Source: Candidatus Woesearchaeota archaeon (GTDB lineage Archaea > Nanobdellota > Nanobdellia > Woesearchaeales > ARS49). From it: a DNA stretch of 7,267 nt. Shown here in pieces: positions 5,077 through 7,267 of this stretch. Within the stretch, counting starts at the first letter, position 1. Each line of letters begins with the position of its first letter. The stretch is from NCBI GenBank assembly GCA_026394935.1, contig JAPLZR010000104.1:1-7267 (forward strand), given 5' to 3'. Under the pieces are notes generated by a model, which did not search any database, was not told where the DNA came from, and saw only the letters and a list, made by a program, of their open reading frames with translations. Made by a program: the position numbers and the translations under genes.

Positions 5077-5250
5077 TTAAACCTTCAACTTAGTCCTGCG
5101 CCAATTGCGCTTTACTCTTGTATGCCTGCCAGGATGAACTCTCCTGCCCTTGCCATACGCTTTAGGAATAGTCCAAAACGGAGCCCAACGCGTCTGACGC
5201 ATACGCTTAATCAAACGCTTCTTCCTAGCTGGATGCTTGTGGACTGACAT
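5077..5250 (-). CDS. rpl39e: 50S ribosomal protein L39e
   Basis: 57 residues, missed by length cut-offs. The family signature is clear: a basic N-terminus (HPARKKRLIKRMRQTRWAPF), WTIPKAYGK in place of the usual W-x-x-x-K-T, and the C-terminal block RNWRRTKLKV at residues 48-57. L39e is a small, highly basic protein that lines the wall of the peptide exit tunnel of the large subunit. Typical length is about 51; this one has a few extra residues in the middle (GKGRRVHPGRHT). ATG 5250 is needed to keep the conserved N-terminal basic helix, and it lies inside the S19e reading frame, giving a 26-nt overlap in a different frame. It is followed 1 nt later by L31e. Regulation is presumably by the S19e promoter and translational coupling. 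Confidence 0.93.
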   Translation of the reverse strand: MSVHKHPARKKRLIKRMRQTRWAPFWTIPKAYGKGRRVHPGRHTRVKRNWRRTKLKV

Positions 5251-5812
5251 TTGCTACCTCAGGAGCTTCAGTTTTAACTTTCTTCGCCCTTGGCTTTCTC
5301 GGAGCACGAGGTTTCTTCGGCTTCTCTTCATTAACCTCTCCCTCAATCTTAAGCTCTTCCTTAGGCTTAGCAGGCAAAACAAGACCCTGCTCTTTCATAA
5401 TAATAGAAGCAACATTTTCCAGCAACTGCTGACCTTTAGGACCAATAATCCTTCCCTTATGAAAACCCTTGGCAGCCTGCTTCGCAAGACCTGATTTCTC
5501 AAGCTGCTGCAAAACCTTTCTTATAACACTGCCAGAACCAGGATAATAATGATCAGGAGCATAACCGTTATTCTTCCTGCCGCCAAAAACGCCCCTCAAC
5601 TTCTGAGTGCCAACAGGACCAAGAACAAACAATTTTCTCAAAACAGCAGCAGTACGGATAAACCACCAATCATCCTGAACAGGAGGACGCTCCCTGTTCA
5701 TGCCGGTCTTAACAAACGGAGCCCAGGCTGGAGGCTTAATGCTCGCATCCTTTTTCAGTTCCTCAGCAACACGCTTGATAAGCAATGTCGCATCAACATC
5801 GTGTATTCCCAT
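5225..5812 (-). CDS. rps19e: 30S ribosomal protein S19e with basic C-terminal extension
   Basis: Residues 1-140 are a full S19e, a winged-helix protein of the small-subunit head known to be needed for late 18S rRNA maturation in eukaryotes. Hallmarks: IKPPAWAPFVKTGMNRERPP (25-44), DDWWFIRTAAVLRKLFVLGPVG (47-68), LRGVFGGRKNNGYAPDHYY (72-90), SGSVIRKVLQQLEKSGL and KGRIIGPKGQQLLENVA. The family usually stops at about 150; here a tail of roughly 45 residues follows (148-195), acidic first and then Lys/Pro/Arg-rich (KPKKPRAPRKPRAKK), ending in VSPQASS. ATG 5812 has the Shine-Dalgarno core GAGGT (5821-5825) 8 nt upstream, within a possible hairpin. The gene heads the S19e-L39e-L31e unit. Its last nine codons overlap the start of L39e. 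Confidence 0.95.
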   Translation of the reverse strand: MGIHDVDATLLIKRVAEELKKDASIKPPAWAPFVKTGMNRERPPVQDDWWFIRTAAVLRKLFVLGPVGTQKLRGVFGGRKNNGYAPDHYYPGSGSVIRKVLQQLEKSGLAKQAAKGFHKGRIIGPKGQQLLENVASIIMKEQGLVLPAKPKEELKIEGEVNEEKPKKPRAPRKPRAKKVKTEAPEVANVSPQASS

Positions 5813-5819
5813 TGTGTTT

Positions 5820-5831
5820 GACCTCGCGGTC
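5820..5831 (-). promoter_or_regulatory. Small GNRA-type hairpin over the S19e ribosome binding site
   Basis: The minus strand reads GACC-GCGA-GGTC: a 4-bp stem closed by a GCGA (GNRA) tetraloop. The GAGGT Shine-Dalgarno core falls in the loop and right arm. Such a structure could tune S19e translation, but a 4-bp stem is weak and may be chance. Confidence 0.3.
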
Positions 5832-5883
5832 TTGTTTGGACATCTTGCGATTGTCCAGAATATACTGAGGGCAAGAGGGGTGG

Positions 5884-5892
5884 TTTATAAAT
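5884..5892 (-). promoter_or_regulatory. TATA box of the S19e-L39e-L31e operon
   Basis: ATTTATAAA on the minus strand, immediately after the Nudix stop codon (5894-5896). It predicts a transcription start near 5860 and a leader of about 48 nt before the S19e ATG. This is the only obvious promoter for the ribosomal block and is the reason I treat the Nudix gene as a separate unit. Confidence 0.6.
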
Positions 5893-5893
5893 A

Positions 5894-6376
5894 TTACGGA
5901 TAAAGCCGTTCTATAACGTGAGCCAATTCAGGATGAATCAGCTGGTTCTTTCTAACCATATCCCTCACATCATCAACAGAAAACCACCTGCAGCCAGAAA
6001 CCTCCTCAGGATTAAACTTGAAAGGACCCTTTGAAACGCCCCTGAAAACCTGCAAAAACTTGCGCATCTTATAATGGTCATAAGGAGACTCGTCAATTAA
6101 AGCAAGCGGAACATCAACACCAATCTCCTCCTTTAATTCTCTTTTCGCAGCCTGCTCATAACTCTCTCCCTTCTGCACGTGACCGCCAGCAGAAGTAACC
6201 CAGTGACCAGGACAAAACTTTTTCTTAGCAGAACGCATCTGCAACAAAATCTCTCCCTTATCATTAAAAATCAAGACGTGCACAATACGATGATTCAAAC
6301 GCTTCTCATAAACCTCCTCAGCAGAAGCAAAACCAGTCACCTGATTCTTATCATCAACAACGTCAAGGAGCTCCAT
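5894..6376 (-). CDS. Nudix hydrolase, isopentenyl-diphosphate isomerase-like subgroup
   Basis: 160 residues, a complete single Nudix domain. The Nudix box G-x5-E-x7-R-E-x2-E-E-x-G-V is perfect at 65-87 (GGHVQKGESYEQAAKREL, then KEEIGV), giving the metal-binding E80, E83 and E84. The N-terminus ELLDVVDDKNQVTGFASAEEVYEKRLNHRIVHVLIFNDKG resembles the IPP-isomerase/YfcD branch, as do FCPGHWVTSAGGHV (54-67) and the C-terminal EEVSGCRWFSVDDV. Known: members of this branch are isopentenyl-diphosphate isomerases or diphosphate hydrolases of uncertain substrate. The Asp/Lys-rich RSAKKKFCPGHW block keeps a Cys (C55) at the position of the isomerase active-site Cys, so an isoprenoid-related role for archaeal lipid synthesis is possible, but I cannot exclude a general nucleoside-diphosphate hydrolase. 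ATG 6376 sits just downstream of its TATA box, implying a short leader. Confidence 0.88.
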   Translation of the reverse strand: MELLDVVDDKNQVTGFASAEEVYEKRLNHRIVHVLIFNDKGEILLQMRSAKKKFCPGHWVTSAGGHVQKGESYEQAAKRELKEEIGVDVPLALIDESPYDHYKMRKFLQVFRGVSKGPFKFNPEEVSGCRWFSVDDVRDMVRKNQLIHPELAHVIERLYP

Positions 6377-6399
6377 AACAAAAAATTATCTGCGAGAGC

Positions 6400-6410
6400 T
6401 ATATAATATT
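6400..6410 (-). promoter_or_regulatory. TATA box of the Nudix gene
   Basis: Minus strand AATATTATATA about 25-35 nt before ATG 6376. Transcription would begin near 6378-6382, so the message is leaderless or nearly so; consistently, no Shine-Dalgarno precedes the ATG. Confidence 0.5.
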
Positions 6411-6419
6411 TTCTAGAGC

Positions 6420-6461
6420 GCAAAATATTAATAGTGCAAAATATTAATAGTGCAATATAGT
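6420..6461. repeat. 16-bp tandem repeat in the divergent promoter region
   Basis: GCAAAATATTAATAGT occurs exactly twice in tandem (6420-6435 and 6436-6451), followed by a shortened third unit GCAATATAGT (6452-6461). The AATATTAATA core resembles a TATA box, and the second copy is correctly placed to serve the gene at 6486. The array lies between the divergent Nudix and surface-protein promoters. It may act as duplicated core-promoter or regulator-binding sites. Confidence 0.75.
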
Positions 6462-6476
6462 AACTAGATAAAAAAA

Positions 6477-6483
6477 GGTGATG
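6477..6483 (+). promoter_or_regulatory. Ribosome binding site deciding a TTG start
   Basis: AAAGGTGATG precedes the TTG at 6486. The ATG inside it (6481) reads only ATG TTT TGA, so it cannot start the gene. The in-frame TTG gives a complete signal peptide beginning MKKILFL, with GGTG 5 nt upstream. Confidence 0.6.
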
Positions 6484-6485
6484 TT

Positions 6486-7267
6486 TTGAAAAAAATACTA
6501 TTCCTGATATTACTGCTGGCAACAACAGCGTATGCAACAGAATGGAACTATACAGGAACAAGTTATTCCTTACGGGACGCAGCTCCCACAGCTATCAGAT
6601 ATGTAGGCACAAACTGGTGGGAGCTTGGAACAAGCGGAACAGTATACAAATATAACAGCACTTGGGGATACACAGGAACAAGCTACGCGCTTGCAGAAGA
6701 CTCGTTCTGCACGTCAATAGAATGGGACGGAACAAACTGGTGGATGCTAGGAGCAAACAATGACCGCGTATATCAGTACAGCGCCCTTTGGGTTTATACG
6801 GGCGTGAATTACAGCGTGGCAGCACAAGATAACAATCCACAAGGAATAGACTGGAACGGAACAAACTGGCTGATGGTGGGAGACCAAAACGACAAAGTAT
6901 ACATATACAACAGCACGTGGGGATACACAGGAACAAATTACAGCCTCATTAATTCCTATCCAACATCAATCATATGGGACGGAACCTATTGGTGGATTGC
7001 AGACGCAAATACATTCATCTTCTCTGGTTCAGTGCAGAAATACGACGCATCATTTAATTGGCTGTCTCAAATAGGCCTAGATACAGAAGACAGCAGTCCC
7101 CAATCAATAGAATTAGCACAAGGATACTTCTGGATGGCAGGCGCTGTAAATGGCAAAGTATACCAGTACGACGGACCAAACCCGCCACCGCCACCACCAC
7201 CTCAACAAGTCCCAGAATTCAGCATAACAACACTCTCATTAGCAGTGCTGACTGCAGGCGGACTGAT
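6486..7267 (+). CDS. Secreted propeller-like repeat protein with PEF-CTERM-type sorting signal (3' end cut)
   Basis: 260 residues visible, open at the window end. Residues 1-17 are a Sec signal peptide (MKKILFLILLLATTAYA). Five repeats of 40-46 residues follow, starting near residues 20, 60, 102, 145 and 191. The consensus is W-x-YTGTSYSL, a variable acidic stretch, SIxWDGTNWWMLG, then NDxVYxYNST; the last copy is the most diverged. The Trp/Tyr/Gly strand pattern suggests blades of a beta-propeller, but fold assignment is inference. Several N-x-S/T sequons (NYT, NST, NGT, NYS) offer N-glycosylation sites. Seven prolines (233-239) lead to QQVPEFS (240-246) and the start of a hydrophobic segment, the arrangement of archaeal PEF-CTERM signals processed by an archaeosortase. 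A basic end after the membrane segment is expected but lies outside. Probable surface-attached or S-layer-associated protein with unknown ligand. TTG start; see the ribosome binding site entry. Confidence 0.85.
   Translation, partial: MKKILFLILLLATTAYATEWNYTGTSYSLRDAAPTAIRYVGTNWWELGTSGTVYKYNSTWGYTGTSYALAEDSFCTSIEWDGTNWWMLGANNDRVYQYSALWVYTGVNYSVAAQDNNPQGIDWNGTNWLMVGDQNDKVYIYNSTWGYTGTNYSLINSYPTSIIWDGTYWWIADANTFIFSGSVQKYDASFNWLSQIGLDTEDSSPQSIELAQGYFWMAGAVNGKVYQYDGPNPPPPPPPQQVPEFSITTLSLAVLTAGGL

Noticed and set aside
6420..6461. CRISPR-like array
   Set aside because: The units are directly abutting with no spacers and are only 16 bp long.
6595..6936. Minus-strand open frame of 113 codons, Cys/Leu-rich
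   Set aside because: It is the complement of the repeat-containing surface gene; its periodic Cys/Leu pattern mirrors the Trp/Tyr/Thr repeats. No start context or promoter.

Overview
The window reads as archaeal, most likely a DPANN-type (Woesearchaeota/Pacearchaeota-like) genome. This rests on the archaeo-eukaryotic ribosomal proteins S19e, L39e and L31e, the archaeal H/ACA pseudouridine synthase Cbf5, TATA-box core promoters upstream of nearly every transcription unit, GGTG/GAGGT Shine-Dalgarno cores, and a surface protein ending in a PEF-CTERM-like sorting signal. The DPANN assignment is inference from general gene style; the archaeal assignment is firm.

Layout. 1-417 (minus) is the 5' end of a BatA-type membrane protein with a von Willebrand A domain. 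611-1685 (plus) is a compact cassette of three small unrecognised genes: two diverged paralogues flank a 57-residue Cys-rich putative zinc protein, all behind one strong TATA box that is bracketed by an inverted repeat. 1790-2448 (plus) is an AbrB/MazE-type antitoxin and a PIN-domain toxin with an ATGA overlap and their own palindromic promoter. The toxin gene converges, with 4 bp between, on a secreted cysteine-rich repeat protein (2453-3451, minus).

From 5812 down to 3580 (minus) runs a translation cluster: S19e, L39e (overlapping the S19e end by 26 nt), L31e (1 nt after L39e) and Cbf5 (32 nt later). S19e and L31e carry long low-complexity basic or Pro/Ala/Lys tails. Past the cbf5 stop lies a second, synonymously diverged copy of its last codons. 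5894-6376 (minus) is a Nudix hydrolase of the IPP-isomerase-like type. Divergent from it, behind a 16-bp tandem repeat, starts a secreted surface protein (6486-end, plus) with five Trp/Tyr-rich propeller-like repeats, a polyproline stretch and the PEF-CTERM-like signal; it is cut by the window end.

The core block makes ribosomal proteins and an RNA-modification enzyme. The rest is accessory: envelope/surface proteins (VWA, Cys-rich repeats, PEF-CTERM propeller), a toxin-antitoxin module, and the small cassette. The cassette at 611-1685 and the Cys-rich helical-hairpin repeat protein are the best candidates for something undescribed. No intergenic stretch exceeds 300 bp; the longest (418-610) holds two divergent promoters and nothing else that I can support.
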